DNA from: Desulfobacterales bacterium
GTDB taxonomy: Bacteria; Desulfobacterota; Syntrophobacteria; B119-G9
Assembly: GCA_026992215.1 (NCBI GenBank)
Contig: JALXAI010000421.1
Location: 1-13,840 of the forward strand
Direction of reading: 5' to 3'
Length of the DNA stretch: 13,840 bases
A program made the translations under genes and the position numbers. This document shows positions 7,160 through 13,840 of the stretch, in pieces; the first letter of the stretch is position 1; every line of letters starts with the position of its first letter. The notes under the pieces were generated by a model. It worked only from the letters and a program-made list of their open reading frames with translations, made no database searches and had not been told where the DNA came from.

Positions 7160-7681
7160 CTATTCCAGTATCGCTGCTCCCTTGGTAGATGCCATGGCTG
7201 TAGCATAACGTACCCGCTTAACCGCAGGTATTTTCTCGGTCAAATTAAACGTTAGACAGTGTGTCGTGCACACGGTAACGCATGCGGGTTTCAAGCCCTG
7301 ATCCAGCCTGTCCATGCAATAATCACATTTTACTACTTTTCCGATGTCAGGATTCCACTGCGGAGCACCCCAGGGGCATGCTGCAATACACGTTTTACAG
7401 CCTACGCACAGGTCATGATCAACGAATACAATCCCGTCCTTGGAACGTCTCTGCATGGCTCCCGTGGGGCAGGCGGCCACACACCACGGGTTCTCACAGT
7501 GAAAGCACGGCATAAATATGTACGACGCCCTGGGCCTTTCGTTGAAAAATTTAGGCCCAATGGTAATCACCTGGCAAGGGCGAGCTCCGGGCGGTAAGCC
7601 CTTGTTTACCTTGCATACAATCTCGCATGAGTGACACCCAATACATTTTTGTTGATCCTGCAACATAAAATATTTGCTCAT
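7160..7681 (-). CDS. Four-[4Fe-4S] electron-transfer subunit (DmsB/PhsB/NrfC-like)
   Basis: This encodes 173 residues from ATG 7681. Sixteen cysteines form four groups: C13/16/19/23, C59/62/67/71, C92/95/98/102 and C119/122/134/138. This is the standard pattern of the iron-sulfur subunit that pairs with DMSO-reductase-family enzymes, in which it conducts electrons from the catalytic subunit's cluster. Start choice: GGAGGAG at 7686-7692 lies just before this ATG, and the family normally starts at the KYFMLQD segment. A GTG at 7744 would add 21 atypical residues. There is no Tat or Sec signal. The molybdopterin subunit gene ends 86 nt upstream. In respiratory relatives a NrfD/PhsC membrane subunit would follow; here diaphorase-type genes follow instead. 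Confidence 0.95.
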   Translation of the reverse strand: MSKYFMLQDQQKCIGCHSCEIVCKVNKGLPPGARPCQVITIGPKFFNERPRASYIFMPCFHCENPWCVAACPTGAMQRRSKDGIVFVDHDLCVGCKTCIAACPWGAPQWNPDIGKVVKCDYCMDRLDQGLKPACVTVCTTHCLTFNLTEKIPAVKRVRYATAMASTKGAAILE

Positions 7682-7745
7682 TGCTCTCCTCCGGATATAT
7701 TTGAAACAGAAACTGAACTCATCACTAATAGTATCGTCTGTCACG

Positions 7746-7761
7746 GAGCTTCCGAAAGCTC
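7746..7761 (-). other. Short perfect hairpin after the molybdopterin subunit gene
   Basis: GAGCTT and AAGCTC form a perfect 6-bp stem closing a four-base loop, 6 nt after the molybdopterin subunit stop codon. No T-run follows. It may mark an mRNA processing or 3'-end stabilising site, like the larger hairpin in the next gap of the same operon. Confidence 0.35.
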
Positions 7762-7767
7762 AACACC

Positions 7768-9855
7768 CTACTCCGGCCTTTTTACCGTGACAAACGTATC
7801 ATGCAATGCAGGGCTACCCCCAATTTTGTCGATTATATTTTCCTGTAAAACAGCGTCGCTTACTCCCTTCTTGTATGATCTCCTGGCCAGCTTGGCTTCA
7901 TGTCCAAATCCGTGCAGCATAAACGCGGCCTCGGGATGAATTAGATCACTTACTTTCACGGCAATTTTCCCCGATCCAACTCTCGAGCTTACTTCTACAA
8001 TGTCACCGTCCTTAATGCCCAGTTCTTTGGCACGCTTGTCATTTATCCATAGTACGTTCTCGGGACACAGTTCATTCAGGTAGGGGTTGTTCTGGGTGGA
8101 AACGTGAGTATGCAACGCCAAACGACCAACAACCAGCCTGAACTGATCCTCGGACGGACTCGGCACCGGTTCGTATTCGGGGAACGATTCGAATCCGGCA
8201 TCTTCAAGCAGAGATGATTTCAACTCGATTTTTCCGGATGGAGTCTTGAATTTCAGTCCGTCTTTCCTGTCCCATAAAATCTGCTTATCCGTGTACGCCA
8301 CAAATCCCTTGCTTTCGAAGCTTCCAATTGAAAAGCCGGTACCTTCAAGCTGCCACTTGACCAGATCTTCCATGGTTTCATACGGGAAGTATTCCCCTAT
8401 TCCGAGACGTTCTCCTATTTGCTTGAGAATTATCGCGCCTTCCCGGGTGTCATACCTTGGTGGTACAGCCTGGCGCCTGAGGAACATTTGCGGCTTCAAG
8501 CCGTTTGCCTGCTGTATACAATCGGTTCTCTCGAAATACGTCGATTCCGGAAGTATAACATCCGAGTACCAGGCAATGTCGCTGTAGTTAATATCAATTG
8601 CGACCACAAGGTCCAGCTTTTCCAGCGCCTTTTTCATCAGGTTCGTATCAGGAATTGACATCAGGGGATCAAAGCGGAATGCAATCAGGGCCTTGATTGG
8701 ATAGGGATCCTCGTTCAATATGGCGTGAGGCAACATTTGCCCGACACCATGATTGGGGTCCGGCAACGGAAAATCAGGAGTTCCCACCTTGTCAAATCGC
8801 GGTACGGAGATTTCGGGAAATTTTTGCTCGGTCAGCTTTCTTGCGGGTTTTCTGCCAACTTCTCCGGGACCTTTTTTGAAGAACAGACCGCCCTTCGCCT
8901 CGATAGTTCCCATTAACACGTTTAGCATGAGGATCGACCTTCTAAGGTAGATCTCGTTAGCGTGACTTGCCCCGCGGTATCCGTAATGGAAAACTACCGA
9001 GGGCTTATCCATGCTCATTTCTCGCGCCAGCTCCACGATTTCGTTGGCAGGAATCCCTGTCTCTTTCTCCGCCCACTCCGGTGTGTACGGATTTACGAAA
9101 TCCTGCAATTCTTGCAGTCCCAGCACCCACCTGTCCACGTATTCCGCATCGTATAACCTTTCTTTCAATATAACGTGTAAAAGGGCATAGTTAAGCGCAA
9201 GGTCAGTGCCCGGCCGAATCATCCAGTACCTGTGAGCCTTGGTTGCCGTAACAGTTACCCTCGGATCTATATACGTTAACTTTGCTCCATTTTCCAGAGC
9301 ATGCATGAGGTTATTAACCTCCTTCACGGATACCGACTCAAAAATGTTTCGGCCATAGAGCACGATATGCTTCGTGTTCTTGTAGTCGATACCCATCTGA
9401 CCGTCAGTGTAACCGAAAAGGGACCTGCAAGCGGTATTTACCGATCCCTTGCAAAGCGCATCGTGGGTAAAATGGTTCGGAGATCCAAGCGCCTTAAGAA
9501 AGGTCTTGCTTACGTGAGTCGCAAGGTTGGTGCGTTCACCGAGAACAACACTCTGCGGGCCGTATTCATCGATGATGGCCTTGAGCTTTTCAGCCACAAA
9601 ATCGAGCGCCTTATCCCAGCTGACACTCTTCCAGTGGCCCTCGCCCCTTTCTCCTACCCTCAGCATGGGTCCCTTGACCCTCTGGTCGTCGTACAACAGG
9701 GAAATCCCCGCAGACCCCCTGGGGCATAAACTTCCTTCCATCCCCGGCACATGAGGATTGCCTTCCACCCACTTGACCAGGCCTTCTTTCACCACAATCC
9801 TGATCGGGCATCGAATCGAGCACATAAAACACAAACTGTATACTTCTTTCTCCAT
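7768..9855 (-). CDS. Cytoplasmic DMSO-reductase-family molybdopterin oxidoreductase, PhsA/PsrA-like
   Basis: This encodes 695 residues, the first gene of the operon. The N-terminus carries the [4Fe-4S] motif C9-x2-C12-x3-C16-x27-C44, then NPHVPGMEGSLCPRGSAG and the LLYDDQRVKGPMLRVGERGEG segment typical of thiosulfate/polysulfide reductase relatives. Cys135 (HDALCKGSVN) is the likely Mo or W ligand; Cys143 is a less likely alternative. The molybdopterin-binding C-terminal domain runs from about 570 to the end, with HTHVSTQNNPYLNEL and a closing GGSPALHDTFVTV, as in PhsA/PsrA. PhsA and PsrA are exported by Tat, but this protein starts directly at the cluster motif with no twin-arginine signal, so it should be cytoplasmic. 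GGGAGG lies 5 nt before the ATG. Thiosulfate, polysulfide or another oxyanion are possible substrates; the exact one cannot be read from the sequence. Confidence 0.93.
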   Translation of the reverse strand: MEKEVYSLCFMCSIRCPIRIVVKEGLVKWVEGNPHVPGMEGSLCPRGSAGISLLYDDQRVKGPMLRVGERGEGHWKSVSWDKALDFVAEKLKAIIDEYGPQSVVLGERTNLATHVSKTFLKALGSPNHFTHDALCKGSVNTACRSLFGYTDGQMGIDYKNTKHIVLYGRNIFESVSVKEVNNLMHALENGAKLTYIDPRVTVTATKAHRYWMIRPGTDLALNYALLHVILKERLYDAEYVDRWVLGLQELQDFVNPYTPEWAEKETGIPANEIVELAREMSMDKPSVVFHYGYRGASHANEIYLRRSILMLNVLMGTIEAKGGLFFKKGPGEVGRKPARKLTEQKFPEISVPRFDKVGTPDFPLPDPNHGVGQMLPHAILNEDPYPIKALIAFRFDPLMSIPDTNLMKKALEKLDLVVAIDINYSDIAWYSDVILPESTYFERTDCIQQANGLKPQMFLRRQAVPPRYDTREGAIILKQIGERLGIGEYFPYETMEDLVKWQLEGTGFSIGSFESKGFVAYTDKQILWDRKDGLKFKTPSGKIELKSSLLEDAGFESFPEYEPVPSPSEDQFRLVVGRLALHTHVSTQNNPYLNELCPENVLWINDKRAKELGIKDGDIVEVSSRVGSGKIAVKVSDLIHPEAAFMLHGFGHEAKLARRSYKKGVSDAVLQENIIDKIGGSPALHDTFVTVKRPE

Positions 9856-9959
9856 GTTTGCCTCCCTATAAATGATTTCTTTAGATTAAAACCCTGGAAA
9901 CTATTTAGAACGGAGCCCTACTCCTAACACTTGACTGCACTCTCCACCTCATTGCCATG

Positions 9960-9988
9960 AACATACTACAAGTTCACTCGATGCTCAA
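9960..9988 (-). promoter_or_regulatory. Candidate promoter of the redox operon
   Basis: Read on the minus strand, TTGAGC (-35; plus-strand 9983-9988) and TATGTT (-10; 9960-9965) are separated by 17 nt. Each matches four of six sigma-70 consensus bases. A start near 9953 would give a leader of about 100 nt ending in the GGGAGG ribosome site. I saw no -24/-12 element. Confidence 0.35.
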
Positions 9989-10321
9989 GCCTTTAAATGA
10001 GCACACCACAGACTTGGGAGTAATAAAAACAAAACATGTATGTTAAACCGCTGTCCTTTTCAGGCTTAGGTGACCGATCAGGGTCAGGGAAGGCCTTATA
10101 AGAAAGCCATGCGTGATATCCCAGTTTTTGTGAAGCAAATATCATGCCCCCCAGAGACTATTTCCCCGCCCAGCACCATGCATTTACCTGCCGGACTTAT
10201 AACTTACTATATTTACGCGGGAAACCGGGCTTATGTAAGACGCGGAAATCTTTATATCTTTTATGGCATAAGACCGATACCGTTCCTCGCTTGCCCGGTG
10301 TCACCCAAAACAAGGGATATA

Positions 10322-10340
10322 GTGCAAAAAAATATTGCAC
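10322..10340. promoter_or_regulatory. Palindromic operator-like site 1, TGCAA-N7-TTGCA
   Basis: GTGCAA and TTGCAC form a perfect 6-bp inverted repeat around a 7-bp A/T-only centre. It shares the core TGCAA-N7-TTGCA with a second site 90 bp away, centre to centre. The two-fold symmetry and A/T centre suit a dimeric regulator, for instance of the Lrp/AsnC or a similar helix-turn-helix family, but no regulator gene is in the window. Confidence 0.4.
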
Positions 10341-10410
10341 CCGCACACAGATCCTTCCCGGCAAAACCAGAGACAAAGCGAAAATTATCACAAATTCGCT
10401 CCACTTGTTA

Positions 10411-10431
10411 CATGCAATAAATTTTTGCATG
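10411..10431. promoter_or_regulatory. Palindromic operator-like site 2, TGCAA-N7-TTGCA
   Basis: CATGCAA and TTGCATG form a perfect 7-bp inverted repeat around a 7-bp A/T-only centre, with the same core and spacing as the site at 10322-10340. It lies 57 bp upstream of the candidate priA -35 box. It could bind a dimeric regulator, or form a hairpin if transcribed. Confidence 0.42.
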
Positions 10432-10487
10432 CGCCCGGTTTGCATAGTCATCCCTGATGATGTAAACTGACTATATACCACATTAAT

Positions 10488-10516
10488 TGTGAAAATAGTA
10501 CTTTCGTTTCAATTAT
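10488..10516 (+). promoter_or_regulatory. Candidate priA-def-fmt promoter
   Basis: TTGTGA (10488-10493) and AATTAT (10511-10516) are separated by 17 nt, each matching four of six sigma-70 consensus bases. The start would be about 20 nt before the priA start codon, leaving just enough room for the AGGAGA ribosome site at 10531-10536. Confidence 0.35.
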
Positions 10517-10543
10517 TTAAGCAAGTTTTCAGGAGAGACACAG

Positions 10544-13012
10544 TTGGCTGGAACCACTTTAATAGCGGAAATTGCAGTTTTCCTGCCGCTTGATCATACT
10601 CTTCATTACCTGGTACCACGTGTTCTCGGTGGAACGATTAAGCCGGGTCAGCGGGTTTTGGTACCGGTAAGGAGACGCAAACTCGTAGGCGGGCTGGTCA
10701 TGTCGGTTTCTTCTTCCATCCCCTCCGATATGCCGGTATCGCTCGAAGACCTGAAGCCCATCACTGCCCTGATTGATGACGTCCCCGTCCTGCCCGGCAA
10801 AATGATTCCTTTCATAAGATGGTTATCATCTTACTACTTCTATCCTGTCGGGGAGACGGCAAACGTTGTCCTGCCGGCTGGTCTGCGCGTTGTAACCTCC
10901 CTGAAACTCGTGGTGACGGAAAAGGGACTGGCGTCGGTGGGGAAAGGCGTTTTGAGCGAGACTGAAGAGAAAATTATCACAACCATACTTGATCTCGGTA
11001 ATCCGACCGTCTCCAGGCTTGTCAGGGCCCTCGAGATCCCCAACTGTTTCAAGTACATAAACCGAATGAGACAGAAAGAATACATCACGACCCTTGAAAC
11101 GGTTAAAAAGGAAAAACATCAGGGAAAAACTATCAAGTTTGTAATCGCCAGAACAAACAACCCCGATTTCTCGGGGATCAAGTCGGAAAAACCGGGAAAA
11201 CTATGGGCGCTGATCAGTAACAATCCCGGGGGAATCCGGCTTGCGGAACTCACCAGGCAAATTCCAAATGCCTATTACTGGGTAAAAAAACTGGAAAAGC
11301 AGGGGATTGTGACCGTTGAAACAAGGAAGGTGGCTGAAACGATATTCGATGAAGAAGACCTGGACAAAAGCGCTAAAAGGATTGTACCCACCGATGCCCA
11401 GCAAAAGATAATTGATGAAGTCTCCAAACGCATTATCGACAGATCCTACCAGGTTTTCCTGCTTCACGGAGTTACCGGCAGCGGAAAAACGGAAGTCTAC
11501 AACAACCTCGTGGGTGCCGCTATAAACCGGGGACGCCAGGTACTGCTCCTGGTGCCCGAAATAGCTCTAAGCACACACCTTGAAAGAATCCTTTTCAACA
11601 GATTCGGCGCAAACGTAGCAGTACTCCACAGTGGCCTTACTCCCCGGGAAAGGTTTACCCAGTGGAAAGGGATACTGGAAGGTCGGTTCAACATCGTGGT
11701 CGGTGCCAGATCAGGAGTTTTCGCACCCCTGGACAAACTCGGGTTGATTATAGTTGATGAAGAACAGGATTCCTCGTTCAAGCAGGACAGCGGATTAAGA
11801 TACCATGGCAGGGACACCGCCATTGTGAGGGCGAAAATGGAGAATATCCCCATTGTTCTTGGTTCCGCAACTCCCAGCCTTGAATCTTACCACAACGCCC
11901 TGCTCGGAAAGTATCGACTTCTTGAGCTTCCCGAACGAATCCACAAGCGCTCCCTGCCTCAGGTGGAAATAATAGACATGAGACGGGAAGGACGGAAAAC
12001 AACCATTTTCTCAAGAAAACTCCTCGAGGAGATTAACGAAACCCTGAACAGAAAGGAGCAGGTGCTTCTGTTTCTGAACAGGCGAGGGTTTGCCACGTTC
12101 CTTATCTGCGTGGTTTGCGGTGAAGTCGTAAAATGCAGCAGGTGTTCCATCAGCATGACGTACCATAAAAGAACCCATGACCTGAGATGTCACTATTGCG
12201 GGCTTGCACGACCCGTTGTGGAAAAATGCGAAAAGTGCGGCAACCCGACCGTGAAGTTCTATGGGTTTGGCACGGAGAAAATCGAGGAAGAATACAGAAA
12301 AAATTTCCCGAAAACACGAACAAGACGCCTTGATTCCGATTCCGTCAGAAAGAGGCGCTCTTTCAGGAAGATCTTCCGGGAAGTGAGAGAAAACAAGATC
12401 AACGCCCTTATAGGCACACAGATGCTTGCAAAGGGTCACGATTTTCCGGGGATAACCCTGGTGGGTGTTGTTTCCGCTGACACCACGCTGCAGCTCCCTG
12501 ACTTCAGGGCAAGCGAAACGACTTTCCAGTTACTCACCCAGGTGGCTGGCAGAGCCGGACGAGGGCAACATCCGGGAAAGGTGCTTATCCAGACATACAA
12601 CCCTTACCATTACGTGTTCCATTACGTTCGAGATCACGACTACAAAGGATTTGCGATGGAAGAACTGAAGCTGCGAAAACAGCTGAATTATCCGCCATAC
12701 TGCCGATTGACCAGGATCCTGGTCACGGGCGACTCGGACAGGAAAGTAAAGGACACTGCAAAAAGGATCGCTTCCGAAGGGATAGGGCTGATCAAAAAAA
12801 GCAGCGAATTTTCAGCCGTCAACATACTCGGGCCAGCAGAAGCGCCCCTTTACCTGGTAAAAAACCAGTTCAGGTGGCACCTGTTTTTAAGGGCACCGGG
12901 CGCGAAGGAATTACAAAAGTTCGCCCGCACGCTTCTGGCTGCTCTCTCTGGGAGACGAAAGCCCAGGGCAGTGAAAGTGGTTGTTGATGCTGACCCTGTT
13001 GATGTAATGTAA
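10544..13012 (+). CDS. priA: Primosomal protein N' (replication restart helicase PriA)
   Basis: This encodes 822 residues. PriA is a 3'-to-5' helicase that recognises stalled forks and loads the replicative helicase. In order the sequence shows the N-terminal 3'-end-binding domain (about 1-110), a winged-helix/linker region to about 275, Walker A GVTGSGKT (309-316) and Walker B DEEQ (405-408). Eight zinc-binding cysteines follow (C522, 525, 531, 534, 549, 552, 562, 565), then GTQMLAKGHDFP and QVAGRAGRG helicase motifs. The winged-helix/linker region is long, which makes the protein longer than E. coli PriA (732 residues). The start is TTG with AGGAGA 7 nt upstream, and the following residues fit the family N-terminus. 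def follows 85 bp later in the common priA-def-fmt order. Confidence 0.97.
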   Translation: MAGTTLIAEIAVFLPLDHTLHYLVPRVLGGTIKPGQRVLVPVRRRKLVGGLVMSVSSSIPSDMPVSLEDLKPITALIDDVPVLPGKMIPFIRWLSSYYFYPVGETANVVLPAGLRVVTSLKLVVTEKGLASVGKGVLSETEEKIITTILDLGNPTVSRLVRALEIPNCFKYINRMRQKEYITTLETVKKEKHQGKTIKFVIARTNNPDFSGIKSEKPGKLWALISNNPGGIRLAELTRQIPNAYYWVKKLEKQGIVTVETRKVAETIFDEEDLDKSAKRIVPTDAQQKIIDEVSKRIIDRSYQVFLLHGVTGSGKTEVYNNLVGAAINRGRQVLLLVPEIALSTHLERILFNRFGANVAVLHSGLTPRERFTQWKGILEGRFNIVVGARSGVFAPLDKLGLIIVDEEQDSSFKQDSGLRYHGRDTAIVRAKMENIPIVLGSATPSLESYHNALLGKYRLLELPERIHKRSLPQVEIIDMRREGRKTTIFSRKLLEEINETLNRKEQVLLFLNRRGFATFLICVVCGEVVKCSRCSISMTYHKRTHDLRCHYCGLARPVVEKCEKCGNPTVKFYGFGTEKIEEEYRKNFPKTRTRRLDSDSVRKRRSFRKIFREVRENKINALIGTQMLAKGHDFPGITLVGVVSADTTLQLPDFRASETTFQLLTQVAGRAGRGQHPGKVLIQTYNPYHYVFHYVRDHDYKGFAMEELKLRKQLNYPPYCRLTRILVTGDSDRKVKDTAKRIASEGIGLIKKSSEFSAVNILGPAEAPLYLVKNQFRWHLFLRAPGAKELQKFARTLLAALSGRRKPRAVKVVVDADPVDVM

Positions 13013-13083
13013 AATAGGGATTGAATCTTAGTTAGTAGTTGCTTAAAATTAGAACCTGGAACGAATCAACTTTTTTGTTTTGC

Positions 13084-13090
13084 GGAAGGA
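13084..13090 (+). promoter_or_regulatory. Ribosome-binding site that fixes the def start
   Basis: GGAAGGA lies 7 nt before ATG 13098. An in-frame TTG at 13080 would place this site inside the coding region and add six non-family residues, so the ATG is preferred. Confidence 0.7.
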
Positions 13091-13097
13091 CATAAAA

Positions 13098-13604
13098 ATG
13101 GCCATACTGAAAATAAAAACTTATCCCGACAGCGTGTTAAGGGGTCACGCCAGACCGGTGGATGAGGTTAACAGAGACATCAGGAAGCTTATAGATAACA
13201 TGGCGGAAACGATGTACGACGCCCCCGGGATAGGACTTGCCGCTAACCAGGTGGGTGAACTGAAGCGGGTAATAGTGATTGATATTCAAAAGGAAGGTGA
13301 GTCAACGGGATTGATCGCATTGATTAACCCCGAGATCCTTGAACTTCGGGGAAATATCTCCACGGAGGAGGGATGTTTGAGTGTCCCGGATTTTTACTCC
13401 GAGGTAAAAAGAGCCGAGGAAGTTCGGGTGAGAGCCCTGAACCCGGATGGAAAAGAAATCGAGATCGACGCAAAGGGCTTGCTGGCGGTGGTTCTCCAGC
13501 ACGAGATTGATCACTTGAACGGGAAGCTTTTCATAGACAGGCTAAATCCCATAAAAAGAGAGATATTCAAGCGAAATTGGAAAAAAAAGAAAAAGAAGGG
13601 TTAG
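13098..13604 (+). CDS. def: Peptide deformylase
   Basis: This encodes 168 residues from ATG 13098. The enzyme removes the formyl group from the N-terminal methionine of new proteins. All three family motifs are intact: GIGLAANQ (44-51), EGCLS (91-95, metal ligand Cys93) and QHEIDH (134-139, metal ligands His135 and His139, catalytic Glu136). The C-terminus ends in a run of six lysines, encoded by an A-rich stretch near 13580-13597 that also carries the ribosome site of the next gene. It lies between priA and fmt; fmt starts two bases after the def stop codon, so deformylase and formyltransferase are probably translated together. Confidence 0.97.
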   Translation: MAILKIKTYPDSVLRGHARPVDEVNRDIRKLIDNMAETMYDAPGIGLAANQVGELKRVIVIDIQKEGESTGLIALINPEILELRGNISTEEGCLSVPDFYSEVKRAEEVRVRALNPDGKEIEIDAKGLLAVVLQHEIDHLNGKLFIDRLNPIKREIFKRNWKKKKKKG

Positions 13605-13605
13605 G

Positions 13606-13840
13606 TTGGAATTAAAGGTTCCCAGGATTGTCTTTTTCGGGACTCCCGAGTTTGCAATACCTTCTTTGAGGGCCCTGGTGGAAAGGGGATTCCCCGTAGA
13701 GCTGGTGGTAACTAGGCCTGATCGGAAAAAGGGACGGGGGCGCAAGCTAAGTGCGCCCCCGGTGAAGGAAGTTGCCCGGGAACTTGGGCTTGAATGCTAT
13801 CAGCCTGAAAGCCTGAAAGATCCCAAAGCTGTCAAAGAAA
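13606..13840 (+). CDS. fmt: Methionyl-tRNA formyltransferase, N-terminal part (3' truncated by window)
   Basis: The first 78 residues are present; the frame runs off the window. The enzyme formylates initiator Met-tRNA using 10-formyl-tetrahydrofolate. VFFGTPEFAIPSLRAL near residues 9-24, the TRPDRKKGRGRKL loop around 37-49 and the following SAPPVKEVA segment are all typical of Fmt N-termini. The start is TTG, one base after the def TAG. AGAAGGG at 13594-13600 serves as ribosome site inside the end of def. No ATG start fits the family N-terminus, so TTG is the best choice. Confidence 0.93.
   Translation, partial: MELKVPRIVFFGTPEFAIPSLRALVERGFPVELVVTRPDRKKGRGRKLSAPPVKEVARELGLECYQPESLKDPKAVKE

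Larger units (their letters stand above)
9989..10487. other. Palindrome-dense divergent intergenic region, no gene recognised
   Basis: About 500 bp lie between the two candidate divergent promoters. Open frames here overlap on both strands, lack ribosome sites and give no recognisable protein, so I treat the stretch as non-coding. It holds many inverted repeats: TGACC/GGTCA (10071-10086); a 9-bp pair with one wobble (10111-10119 and 10139-10147); TTTCCCCGC/GCGGGAAA with one bulge (10161-10169 and 10217-10224); ACCGGGC/GCCCGGT (10224-10230 and 10293-10299), with CTTATG/CATAAG (10230-10235 and 10267-10272) nested directly inside it; two TGCAA-N7-TTGCA sites; and ATAGTCA/TGACTAT (10444-10474). 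It may contain a structured RNA, operators, or both. Confidence 0.4.

Noticed and set aside
7682..7744. Upstream GTG start adding 21 residues to the four-cluster subunit
   Set aside because: The added residues do not fit the family, the ribosome site is weak, and the ATG at 7681 has an excellent GGAGGAG.
3860..9855. Operon as the NADH-input module of complex I
   Set aside because: No membrane or quinone-module nuo genes are present, the NuoG-like protein is short, the NuoF-like protein has an added ferredoxin domain, and a Mo/W enzyme leads the operon.
3860..9855. Operon as an NAD-dependent formate dehydrogenase
   Set aside because: The catalytic subunit's motifs and C-terminal segment look like PhsA/PsrA rather than FdhA, and no FDH-type active-site context (Sec/Cys followed by His) is seen at Cys135. 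A phylogeny is needed to close this fully.
10070..10481. Overlapping open frames of about 95-116 codons on both strands in the intergenic region
   Set aside because: They have no ribosome sites, odd composition, no recognisable motif, and overlap one another in several frames as expected in non-coding DNA.
9856..10543. Molybdenum cofactor riboswitch or other known riboswitch upstream of the Mo enzyme
   Set aside because: I could not match the conserved cores of Moco, c-di-GMP, SAM, fluoride or c-di-AMP riboswitches on either strand; an Infernal search would be decisive.

Overview
The window carries twelve protein-coding genes, two of them cut by the window edges. No tRNA, rRNA, insertion sequence or CRISPR array was seen. 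The organism is probably a strictly anaerobic bacterium. The evidence is a large oxygen-sensitive iron-sulfur/molybdenum(tungsten) operon, a DUF4388-type protein, an unusual ThyA-family protein, RtcA, and the order priA-def-fmt, which is common in Desulfobacterota/Deltaproteobacteria and Firmicutes. I lean towards Desulfobacterota or a related anaerobic lineage, with low confidence; no single marker settles it.

Layout. (1) 1-2628, plus strand: the end of a DUF4388-like protein, a small three-helix membrane protein, a ThyA-family thymidylate synthase-like protein with several substituted active-site residues, and a two-CBS-domain protein. (2) 2717-3742, plus: RNA 3'-terminal phosphate cyclase RtcA. 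(3) 3860-9855, minus: a five-gene operon, read from 9855 downwards. It encodes a PhsA/PsrA-like molybdopterin oxidoreductase without signal peptide, a four-cluster ferredoxin-type subunit, a NuoE/HydC-like [2Fe-2S] protein, a NuoF/HydB-like flavoprotein with an extra C-terminal ferredoxin domain, and a NuoG-N-terminus/HoxU-like iron-sulfur protein with an unusual C-terminal four-cysteine domain. (4) 9856-10543: a 688-bp divergent intergenic region with no convincing gene but at least eight inverted repeats. (5) 10544-13840, plus: priA, def and the start of fmt.

How the genes work together. The minus-strand operon looks like one soluble cytoplasmic complex. The NuoE/NuoF/NuoG-like trio is built like the HydC/HydB/HydA(N-terminal) module of electron-bifurcating hydrogenases, but the H-cluster is replaced by a DMSO-reductase-family catalytic subunit plus its FeS partner. 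The simplest model is a complex linking NAD(H), and possibly ferredoxin, to reduction or oxidation of a sulfur-type (thiosulfate/polysulfide-like) or other substrate in the cytoplasm. This is the best candidate for an undescribed system here; substrate and bifurcation are inferred, not shown. priA-def-fmt is a housekeeping cluster for replication restart and formyl-methionine handling.
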